A stretch of 64,000 bases of DNA from Uranotaenia lowii. Taxonomy: Eukaryota; Arthropoda; Insecta; Diptera; Culicidae. Under the pieces are notes generated by a model. The model had not been told where the DNA came from, ran no database searches, and worked only from the letters and a program-made list of their open reading frames with translations. Shown here piece by piece: positions 54,791-64,000 of this stretch. The position numbers and the translations under genes are program-made. The stretch is from positions 316,538,105 through 316,602,104 of the forward strand of contig NC_073692.1 in NCBI RefSeq assembly GCF_029784155.1. The letters run 5' to 3'. Position 1 is the stretch's first letter; every line of letters begins with the position of its first letter.

Positions 54791-56684
54791 TGTAGCGGTC
54801 GCCCCTTTTTAAATTTTAATTTTGTCGAACCGTGCAAAATGCATCGGTTCTGCCATTTGTATGCAAGAGGCACGGATCGGTCCGATGCCTTTATCGAGAC
54901 TTGCATCGAAGGTTGAATTCCAGAGCTTTTTCTTTCAAGGCTAATCCATAAAGCTTTGCGAGGGGGTGGGAAAGAAATAGAAAGGCCCGAATCACGATTG
55001 AAAAACGAGCGACGAATTGAGATCGCCAGAATCCCGAAGAATTTGTAAAGATTACTCGGGATTAACGTACTTCCGCCTAAGGTCAACGCCCGAGATTGCT
55101 TTCCCTGATCTGAGGGTAACACTGCAATCATTTCTATCTGGTTAGTGAAAGCAAGTGGAAGCGCGCTTTTGATCGCGATCGTTTTTTTCCTTTTTAGTAA
55201 AAAGGTATCAAATGGTGTTGTGAGTCTTGATTTTAAAGATTTTAAATACTTTTTTTTGTGTAGCCCCGCATTTAGGCTACACTCGCGAGCTAGGGCTGAA
55301 ATTGTGCGTGCAAGAAAAAGCTAGAAAGCAGGTAAAGTCGTGCAAAAGATAACCGTGCCCGTGCAATGTGCTAACTTTTTGTGCCAAACAGGCATCGATT
55401 TCGCCCAACAGCGTATTCCAACATCTACAAAGCTTGCCCGCCAGATCAACCACGCCGATGGTTATATCCGGGCTAGTTCCGTCACATCGAGCCCGGACCT
55501 AGAGCCTGCCCATACCGGTCGATCACATCACCACGTGCCCGCCAACAACATCCAGGATCGGATATCCGTTGGGACCCTCCTTGCTTTTTGATCGGCCGCC
55601 CCATCGTTCTTATACCAAGCCGAGTCGATCAGGAGTCCAGCATCTGCAGCAGTAAACACCGACGGTGGTATCACGTCAGCGACGAACGACGTCATCAGCT
55701 CCCGGCAGACGGTTGAGCAGAGCCAGAGAACAACGCGACCAAAGGTTTGATCCCAACCCACACTTGCTCGGTGAGTCGTATCATTATACTATTCTCTTTC
55801 ATTCTCCGAACAGAGCGTCGTCCACAACTAACGACAGATTCTTCTGAAATTGGAATCTGTTCGAAAAATTAAGTATGCGTTAATCGCATTCTAACACGAA
55901 AATTTCACGAAACTTTATGTTTGCACATACGACATAATTTCGTAGACGTCGTGACGTTTTTTATCGAACACCGTCCGACCCCTTGGAAATTTTAGCGGTA
56001 CCGCATCGATTGCATAGCCTCTGAACGCGATCGATGGCCCTAGCACTGCACGGTTAATAGTATAGGTAGATAGATGTACAAATGCACGCACCGGTAGGAG
56101 AGTAGAGTAAGAAATGTACATAGTAGTATAGGATCCAATTGGAAAACGCAAAATGAAATGAAACGAAAAATTGTACTGAAACCTTATTGTAAATATGAAC
56201 TTATTCCAATAACTCTAAACATTATTCACTTAAATACATTTACTCTCGGAACAATATAATGTATTTGAATCCTACCAAAGGTGTTTTTAATCGGAGATTT
56301 TGAGATTCACATCGCCACGCGCAACGCTTAATGTCTTGGATTTTGAATTTTCCTTTAGCCTCTTCCACGACCTTTCGCCATCTGGTGACGGGATGATTGT
56401 AGTCCAGTGATGCGAAATGCAGGTATGAGCGATCTCGTACCGGGAAGTTTTTATGATTCTTCTAGGTTTTGGTAATCTCTTGGAGTGTGACCGAGAAATT
56501 CTCGAGGTTTTCGATTGCGGATTCGGTGAAGCCCCTAGTTCGATCCTTTATCCGATCGGGTAAAACTTTATGGACTCGCCTTGAAGGGAGTCTCAGCCGG
56601 GCAATTCAACCTTGGTGTGCTGTCCCTATTCTAGGGTGGCGCATAAGCAGCACGCTTGTGTCGGATCGAACTGTGCTGGCTACA
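54791..56684 (+). repeat. 3' LTR of the gypsy element (1894 bp)
   Basis: Colinear with the 5' LTR and apparently identical. Followed by CTTT and then BEL coding sequence. Confidence 0.92.
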
Positions 56685-56688
56685 CTTT

Positions 56689-59600
56689 GTCAAGACGTCT
56701 CTCTAGACCCAACAGTCTCTTTTTTGCCATGTAAAAGCTTTCAGGAAAACAGGGAAAATTGTACCTCCACAGCAAACTGGTCTCAAACCGATCACCGATC
56801 CTTTTGGTTGAATTGTTTAAAATTTGTAAAGCACGTTTATCGGATTCCGATTCTGCCGCACGTGATTCGCTCATATTTTGACTCTCAAAAAATTGGCCCA
56901 TTTTGTGATGTAACTCTTCATTGCTTATGTCCTTTTCTACATGTATATTCAGCTGCTCAATTGTACTAGCTTTAGATGCCTGTTTCCCATAAACACTCCA
57001 TCCTAAACGTGTTTTAGTGGCCACAGGATCATTGCTACGACCCTCGCGAATTTTCAACGACGTTATCAATTTGACATGTTCTATACCGACTATCATCTTT
57101 GGTACAGCTTCAACGTAGCTTTGTAGTGGTAATCCTCTTAAATGTGGGTATGCTTTCTTCATTTCTTCGTACTGGAAGGACTGTTTCGGTAATTTTAGCT
57201 GCTCCACAGTTCTAACGTTGTTCAATCTAAATCGCGTTTTCAATTTTACCCCTCCTAGTGATAATGATATGCGTTGCGATCCCTTTTCCTCTCGGGAGAT
57301 ATTTCCCGTCCAACTGATATATAAAGAATCTTTTGGACCACTAATTCCGATCTTTTTTGCTACTGATGTCTCCAGGAAGGTTGAGGTTGAACCATCATCT
57401 AGGAAAGCGAATATTTCGACGCTCTTGTTATTTCCCTCCACCACTACAGGGACATACCGAAATAGAGAGAATGAGGTGGTAAAATGATGGTTGTTATGTT
57501 CTACGTGAACATTTGACGTAGTGCTCACATTTTTCGCTGTTGGGGGAATATGTAGGAGGTGATGATGTCGGTGTCTACAACCGTCAATACCACACTCTTT
57601 GCTTGATCGACAGGGCCATTTTTTGTGCCACGTAAGGCAGATGTAACAAAGTTTTTTTTGTTTTGTTGCCTTCCATCTTCCATCCGAGTCCAACGCTTTG
57701 AATTGTTGACACTGGTTTATTTCATGGCCAACGTCAGAGCAATAGCCACATGCCCTTCTTTTATACTCCAGTGGTTTATTGCCCGAACGTTTCTCCTGCG
57801 AGGCCCTTTGGTTCGTTCCGTCTTCAATCGTAGAAATTCTTTCCAGAAACTCATCCTGTTTCTCCCCTTTTTCTTCTTCGTGGTGATAGTAAAGTTTCTG
57901 TCGGTTGCTTTTACTATGTTTCTCAACAACTGGAACAGCGACGTCAGCAGACACCGATACTAAATCGGACATATAGGCGCTGAACGTACGGAGGTTGGCG
58001 CCTGGAACTGTTCTTTTATACCGCGACCATTCGATCATCATTTGAGTTGGAAGTTTTTGAACCAATTCTTGAAGTAGCATTGGGTCAGACAGATAGTCAT
58101 TCAACGAAGCAGCAGACATATGACTTACAGTGTTTTTTACCGCCAAACCGAAATTAATTATAGAGCGAAGATTATCTTCTTTTGGTGATGGAGTGGCGCG
58201 AAGCTTTTGAATGATGGAATGCAATAGTATTTCTGGTTTACCATATAACATGTGTAAAGTTTCTATTATTTCCGGAACCAATTCCGGACTTAGTAAGCTG
58301 CTACTGATAGCTTCGCGAGCCTCACCCGTTAAACAACGCTGTAGTCGGGCCAGGTTCTCGGCGTTATTGAACCCACAAGATTCCGTAGTGTTTCGAAAGG
58401 TAACAAAGAACAGTGGCCAATCTTGAGGGTTGCCCGAGAAATTCGGTAAATCTTTTGACATAACCTGTCGAGCTGCAAGCTGTCCTTTGGATGGTTCGAG
58501 AGTTTCTGCATTCTGTACCAATTTCGCAGGGAAGCTATTTGGTTGAATTTTCCTTTTTTCTACAGCGCCAGAATCGTACCTTAATGGTTCCGTGTTGATA
58601 GCTTCAACTATCCGAGGATTGATGTCGAATGCCGGATTCGGGAGAGTCCGTGCTGGGTTAACAAAACTACTAGGAATAGGTATTGCGCTCCTCGGATCTG
58701 TCATCCAGGTGACCCCATGGGACGTTGGGCATGATGAATGGTTCGATGAAGAGTACACATGAGTGCTGGCGTTCGACGCCCAGTTGACTGTGTTCTTGGG
58801 GACCCATGGGTAACGAACGTTATCCTCTTGTGGTGTGTAACAGATTTCGGATGTCCTAAATTGTGCCGCTGGCACGCTGCTCGTGATCGCACAGTCGTCT
58901 GAAATCGTAGTTAAGACCTGCGATCCACGTAAGTATTCACGGAAGACCGATTCCGACGATATACCCTGCGCTGGACAAGGATTGTTCGATGAAATTTGGC
59001 TGTGATATACAGGGTCTTGCATCATATAGTCACTGTTCAATTCTGAACCTTTTACAGGTGCCTCTTTTTCTGACGATACTGCGACAGGTCGAATAGTATC
59101 TAATGCTGAGATACTGAGTGAATTCGAAGAGTTCAGGGATCCACTTCTTTCTTCCAATATTGTTGAGAGGAGTGCTCTTTCGTCGACGATCCTTTTCCAG
59201 CGTGGACCCCATACACTAGATCCTGTCGAAATGGTTGGAGGTGGACAGGGATTTGGTACGGCCGTTGTTTTTGCTTTCGCCGACTCCATCCCGGTCAGTT
59301 CGGAAGATTTAAAAGCAAACGGGTTTGGTACGCTCACTCTAGGAACCAGACGTGATGCTGAAGAAGTTTGGACTTCTGTGTGTGAGATTTGTAAATTTGC
59401 CAAACTACCAATAAGGTCAGGAGATAAGGCAACAGTTTGAGCCCAGAAAGGTTGATTACCTTGTGGGGTTGAAGTTGAGGATGCGGGCAATTGGGTATCC
59501 TGAGGTGTGTCATTACACATGGCCGTGTAGGTATTTTGAGCCGAGACATTCTGAATAGCGAGCGCAGGGGGATTTGAAGTTATTATTTGCGGTGGGAATT

Positions 59601-60174
59601 CCCATTCTAGTATCCGGCCTACTTGCCGTCCTGCTGTGTTTATTCCTAACCACTCTTCTACTTTTTCCTGGCTCTGTCCACTTATTGAACCGCTCTTGCT
59701 ACTCCGACTTCCTTCCGAATCTCTCAACAATACGTCATACTTTCGGTCGAGATAAGCTGCAGCTATTTGCTTTTTCTTTGCGACATAGTTTTTCCGCCTG
59801 GCCTGTTGGAATTCCTCTTCTTCTTCCAGGGCTTTTAGGGCCATTGCCTTTTCTTCTTCCAGCCTTAAAAGTTCCGTTTCCACACGGTTAGATTTCTGAC
59901 TAGTACGCGATCCGACTTTCGATGACCCTTTCTCGCGAGACGTTGTGTCCTTGTTTTTGTTGGGTTGGCATTTACTGCACTTCCATGATCGATCGGTAGC
60001 TTCGATAGAACTGCTGACCCCAGCGCAGTCGTAGTGGGCCCAGGCCGAACAATTATCACATCCTACCAGGTTATCTGCTGTGTCAGGTTTGCTGCACATA
60101 GCGCAGTTGTTTGCGACCAAATCCGATTGTCCACACATCTCAGAAGCCGTGGTATCATTATTCCTACCGGTCAT
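56689..60174 (-). pseudogene. BEL/Pao Gag and protease part of the polyprotein (interrupted by the gypsy insertion)
   Basis: Starts at ATG 60174 and is open for about 1160 codons to the gypsy insertion. Residues 24-71 form a PHD-type zinc finger (CAMC...CDNC...HYDC...CSKC). About 100-160 is a Glu/Lys-rich coiled coil. A Ser/Pro/Thr-rich stretch follows. Near residue 575 the capsid region begins (LPNFSGNPQDWPLFF; DUF1759 type). Zinc motifs near 808 (CGYCSDVGHEINQC) and 846 (CYICLTWHKKWPC) precede the aspartic protease (FLDDGSTSTFLE, about 925; DUF1758 type). The frame then enters the RT N-terminus and breaks at LERRLDKV. It continues at 43375. No lesion other than the insertion is visible. Confidence 0.9.
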
Positions 60175-60903
60175 GTTGATTCCGTAAAACCTTTAAAGAT
60201 TTTGTTCGGACGTCGGAATGGAAACACCAAATTTTAACAGCAATAAGCTTTAAAGCTAAAATATAATTGAGTTCATTATTGTAATTATTAGTTCAATAGA
60301 ATGATCATTAACTAAGCCTACGTTTTAGTGTCCACAGTCTGTCAATCGGTAGTATAAACTGGCTTCAAAATTCCTGGGCAATGCTTGCGAGCTAAGTATG
60401 ATATAGATTTGAGGTTAGGTGTATATCGAGCAAATTCTATTTGTAACTTACAAAGGTCTGATTTTGGTGGTATTTTGATTCCTGGGTGATATTTTCAACA
60501 CTGCGAATAATGGTAATTCGCAATCCTACGCTCGCTTCGACTGGCTACAATATCAATGCTGGTAAACGGATCAGTCACGCCGGTTCTAGGTTTGCCTGCA
60601 CCTAAGTATTTTGATCAGGTATCATAATGTTAGCAGTTAGCTTGTGTTTAAATGATGCTACTAACCGTTCTAAGGTAATCCCTATACGAATTTATCCTCA
60701 CTAAAAAAGAACCTTGCGACTTTTATCTAATCCGGACTTATAATCAACTCAACTAAATCTTAAGCTGCTACACAACAGTTCCACGTTCCTTCTACTCCGC
60801 GTGACAGACTTTTGTTATTGTAGGTATCAGTTTTGATATCGTCGTAAATCACTCCTTTATATCACACATTGGTTTTGTTAGCGGTACACTGTAAACTGCG
60901 TGA
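60175..60903 (-). other. 5' untranslated region and probable LTR of the BEL element
   Basis: About 730 bp upstream of BEL gag with no frame. The LTR must lie here or further right, but without a second copy I cannot define its borders. Confidence 0.35.
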
Positions 60904-61549
60904 ACAGGGGTCGTGCGAAAAACCTTGAATTTTTTGAATCTTGCAAAATTTCAAACTCGAAAATTTTTCGGCAAAAAATCATTTTTTTCGATTTTTGCTG
61001 GTCGGGGGTCGTGCGAAAAACCTTGAATTTTTTGAATCTTGCAAAATTTTAAACTCGAAAATTTTTCGTCAAAAAATCATTTTTTTCGATTTTTTCTGGT
61101 CGGAGGTCGTGCGAAAAACCTTGAATTTTTTGAATCTTGCAAAATTTTAAACTCGAAAATTTTTCGTCATAAAATCATTTTTTTCGATTTTTTCTGGTCG
61201 AGGGTCGTGCGAAAAACCTTGAATTTTTTGAATCTTGCAAAATTTTAAACTCGAAAATTTTTTCGTCAAAAAATCATTTTTTTCTATTTTTTCTGGTCGG
61301 GGGTCGTGCGAAAAACCTTGAATTTTTTGAATCTTGCAAAATTTTAAACTCGAAATTTTTTCGGCAAAAAATTATTTTTTTCGATTTTTTCTGGTCGGGG
61401 GTCGTGCGAAAAACCTTGAATTTTTCGAATCTTGCAAAATTTTAAACTCGAAAATTTTTCGGAAAAAAATCATTTTTTTCGATTTTTTCTGGTCGGGGGT
61501 CGTGCGAAAAACCTTGAATTTTTTGAATTTTGCAAAATTTAAAACTCGA
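60904..61549 (+). repeat. 98-bp satellite array running into a gap
   Basis: The unit GGTCGTGCGAAAAACCTTGA recurs at a 98-bp spacing from about 60908 to the gap (about 6.6 copies). Units are 92-97 percent alike by eye. Each contains TTTTTCGATTTTT. Open frames across it are repeats of a 32-33 residue block and not genes. Confidence 0.92.
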
Positions 61550-62049
61550 NNNNNNNNNNNNNNNNNNNNNNNNNNNNNNNNNNNNNNNNNNNNNNNNNNN
61601 NNNNNNNNNNNNNNNNNNNNNNNNNNNNNNNNNNNNNNNNNNNNNNNNNNNNNNNNNNNNNNNNNNNNNNNNNNNNNNNNNNNNNNNNNNNNNNNNNNNN
61701 NNNNNNNNNNNNNNNNNNNNNNNNNNNNNNNNNNNNNNNNNNNNNNNNNNNNNNNNNNNNNNNNNNNNNNNNNNNNNNNNNNNNNNNNNNNNNNNNNNNN
61801 NNNNNNNNNNNNNNNNNNNNNNNNNNNNNNNNNNNNNNNNNNNNNNNNNNNNNNNNNNNNNNNNNNNNNNNNNNNNNNNNNNNNNNNNNNNNNNNNNNNN
61901 NNNNNNNNNNNNNNNNNNNNNNNNNNNNNNNNNNNNNNNNNNNNNNNNNNNNNNNNNNNNNNNNNNNNNNNNNNNNNNNNNNNNNNNNNNNNNNNNNNNN
62001 NNNNNNNNNNNNNNNNNNNNNNNNNNNNNNNNNNNNNNNNNNNNNNNNN
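61550..62049. other. Assembly gap of exactly 500 N
   Basis: Placeholder; lies between the satellite array and a long inverted repeat, both hard to assemble. Confidence 0.99.
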
Positions 62050-63163
62050 TACAGTCAAAGTAAAAAAATCTCTTGAAAAAACAGTTTTTTGAACCTGACA
62101 CGTTGTAGATTGGATAAAATGGTTCGCTGTCTTTGAAACAAAGTTGTAACAAGCCACGATCTACATTTGTCTCATACATTATGATGGGTTTAGAAGTTGC
62201 TGAAGCTCTATAGAAAGCATTTAGTGTATTTTATTGGCAATTTTGGAAGGCTCGTCCATCGAAAAGTGCACATTTTCGCAACATCCCCTTTTTTGTGATT
62301 ATTTTTGATGATAAGCAGAACCATTTCCATTTGAAGTTAGCGCGGAAATCAGTGGAACTAGTAGAAATTTGAATGATTGAAAATGCACATTTTATGTAAA
62401 AATGACCTATTTTGCTTATAAAAAAAACATTTAAAAAATTTAATTGATTAATAAAATGTTGCAGTTTTCTTTTATATATTTTGTTTTATTAAAAGGCATT
62501 CAAATTCGATAAAAACTTGTGACTCAACGAAAAGACAAAAGCGAATTGCTTGTAAGATTGGTTACTTGGTCACAGTTACTTGGAACCAGTTATAGCAGTT
62601 ATATTGTAATGGCAAAATTCTATAATTCAAATATTAATTTAGTGTTCTACCTAATTTAACAGATAAATTCCATTCAATTTTTGGGGTTAAAATGATTTGA
62701 AAAATCGAATTTAAATGTCTATTAATAAAACAAAATATAAAAAATAAAACTGCAACACTTTATTAATCAATTAAATGTTTTAACGTTTTTTCTATAAGTA
62801 AAATAAGTTATTTTTACATAAAACGTGTATTTTCAATCATTCAAATCTCTACTAGTTCCACTGATTTCCGCGCTAATTTCAAATGGAAATGGTTCCGCTT
62901 ATCATCAAAAATAATCACAAAAAAGGGGATGTTGCGAAAATGTGCACTTTTCGATGGATGAGCCTTCCAAAATTGCGAATAAAATACACTAAATGCTTTC
63001 TATAGAGCTTCAGCAACTTCTAAACCCATCATAATGTATGAGACAAATGTAGATCGTGGCTTGTTACAACTTTGTTTCAAAGACAGCGAACCATTTTATC
63101 CAATCTACAACGTGTCAGGTTCAAAAAACTGTTTTTTCTAGAGATTTTTTTACTTTGACTGTA
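62050..63163. mobile_element. Fold-back element with inverted arms of about 460 bp and TA borders
   Basis: The left arm (62050 to about 62512) starts TACAGTCAAAGTAAAAAAAT. The right arm (about 62693-63163) is its near-perfect complement, ending TTTACTTTGACTGTA. The loop is about 180 bp. TA at both ends fits a Tc1/mariner-type target. No transposase. Confidence 0.85.
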
Positions 63164-63769
63164 ACTCCTGAGGGTGATGTGACAGGACTTTGACATATTC
63201 AACAAACTTATGTATTTTGATCAGATAAACAACTTTGTGGAAGACATCAAAGCCCTAATTTGAAAAAGAAAAAAGTTAGCATTTTTATCTCGCTATCGGT
63301 GGACCCCTCGGCAAAAATTTTGATACTAGAATATGCCCCTTGTAATGCTGAACAATATTGCTGAAGACATCAAATGTCTATCTCTTCATCCCTGGGCGCT
63401 ATTAATTTCGTACAGCTAGATTGCTGTTCTGCACCACTGTGCATTGGAAGCGGACCTCAATAACTTGTGAGTCGTCGTGCCGAAAGCCATGGAAGTTTGG
63501 CGAGCCAGAACCATGGAAGGTCGTCAAGTTGGAAGCCAGGTGGTGGTCGTCGGATCGGGAACCTTTGGAGGACTTGCGAACCGGGAAACACGGAAGGTCG
63601 TCAAGCCGGTACCATGGAAGCGCGTCGGACCGGAACGCCAAGTGGAGGTCGTCAGGCTGGAGCCACTGGGATGTGTCAGGCCTCAGGAGGAGCGTCGAGG
63701 CGGAGGTCGTTGAGTAGAAGGCGATGGTCGTGGTCCGGCGCAGTGCTTTGCTGAGCGGTGAACAGCGTG
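63164..63769 (+). other. Unannotated stretch, GC-rich in its second half
   Basis: 63440-63730 is rich in GGTCGTC, GGAAG and CCATGGAAG repeats; all three plus frames and the minus frame are partly open, so no frame is favoured. Confidence 0.3.
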
Positions 63770-63952
63770 TGTTGAGGAGGAGTGTTGGCATACGAAAAAT
63801 ACAACACACGCAGGTCAGTGTGTGCGCCATAAGGTTTTCATGTATATAAGGAAACCGATTTAGAAAATAAAGTTAATCCAGTTTTAACCACAGAACGTGT
63901 TGGATGTTGTTTGTTCTCTCCTTTCCACTCCGAAAGTGCTCTCTGTCTAACA
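63770..63952 (+). repeat. Probable LTR (183 bp) of an element that continues past the window
   Basis: Starts TGTTGAGGAGGAGTGTTGG and ends CTGTCTAACA. A TATATAAG box is at 63843-63850 and AATAAA at 63866-63871, the usual LTR order. The sequence after it (ACCGGTTGTG) would be the start of the interior. A partner LTR is outside the window. Confidence 0.4.
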
Positions 63953-64000
63953 ATTACACCGGTTGTGTTCTACGCGCACGAGATGCAGTTGTTGCTAGAG

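Larger units (their letters stand above)
43376..56684 (+). mobile_element. Intact Ty3/gypsy LTR retrotransposon (13.3 kb), inserted in BEL pol
   Basis: LTRs at 43376-45269 and 54791-56684 are each 1894 bp, start TGTAGCGGTCGCC and end GGCTACA. All landmarks are exactly 11,415 bp apart, so there is no indel, and I saw no substitution. CTTT flanks both sides (43372-43375, 56685-56688), a 4-bp target duplication, and BEL coding sequence continues on either side. Order: LTR, primer site, leader, gag, pol, long 3' region, LTR. The match of the LTRs implies a very recent insertion. It lies antisense to the BEL element. It resembles insect gypsy-group elements, but I do not name a family. Confidence 0.93.

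Noticed and set aside
60941..61248. Short repeated proteins in the 98-bp satellite
   Set aside because: By-products of a tandem satellite; frame changes between units.
63402..63830. Genes in the GC-rich stretch near the right end
   Set aside because: Four overlapping frames on two strands are open because of GGTCGTC-type repetition.

Overview
The window looks like intergenic, transposon-dominated DNA from a large insect genome, most likely a mosquito. The evidence is the mixture of families: an R1-type LINE, an I-like LINE with RNase H, three DD37E Tc1/mariner transposases (a lineage known from mosquitoes), Helitron ends, many TA- and TTA-flanked MITEs, tRNA-derived SINEs, BEL/Pao and Ty3/gypsy elements. 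I see no complete host gene and no rRNA or functional tRNA gene. Two short spliced-looking exon pairs (10518-11139 and 37796-38062) are the only host-gene-like pieces. Two runs of exactly 500 N (41808-42307, 61550-62049) are assembly gap placeholders.

Layout. 1-3249: the 3' part of an R1-type LINE whose 3' untranslated region is a duplicated array of hairpins. 3247-4174: 5'-truncated I-like LINE. 4175-8123: Helitron ends, a Helitron with a 143-bp array, and a DD37E mariner carrying a 156-bp (TG)n tract. 8154-11647: an LTR-bounded element with a 5-bp target duplication, no gag or pol, a 57-bp minisatellite and a spliced-looking ORF. 11653-14502: unannotated DNA and two MITEs. 14861-20593: a full-length I-like LINE on the minus strand with a 12-bp target duplication and one in-frame stop in ORF2. 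20781-25390: a probable solo LTR, Helitron ends and MITEs. 25459-27569: a second non-coding LTR element with an array of about 14 hairpin modules. 27570-41807: degraded repeats, including a four-level nest at 29699-32947 and a MITE inserted into another MITE at 41206-41773.

42308-60174 holds a BEL/Pao element on the minus strand, split by a very young 13.3-kb Ty3/gypsy element on the plus strand (43376-56684). The two 1894-bp LTRs of the gypsy element are colinear without a gap and look identical. Its gag and pol are intact and joined by a canonical -1 slippery heptamer. Its long 3' region carries antisense intron-like modules and a perfect 18-bp palindrome just before the 3' LTR. 60904-61549 is a 98-bp satellite running into a gap, 62050-63163 a large fold-back element, and 63770-63952 a probable LTR of another element leaving the window.

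The most interesting shared theme is that three unrelated retroelements carry tandem arrays of short hairpins in non-coding parts, with paired substitutions in the stems. This is strongest in the R1-type 3' UTR (1862-2677) and in the LTR element at 25972-26690. All calls come from reading the sequence by eye; no alignment, folding or database search was run.
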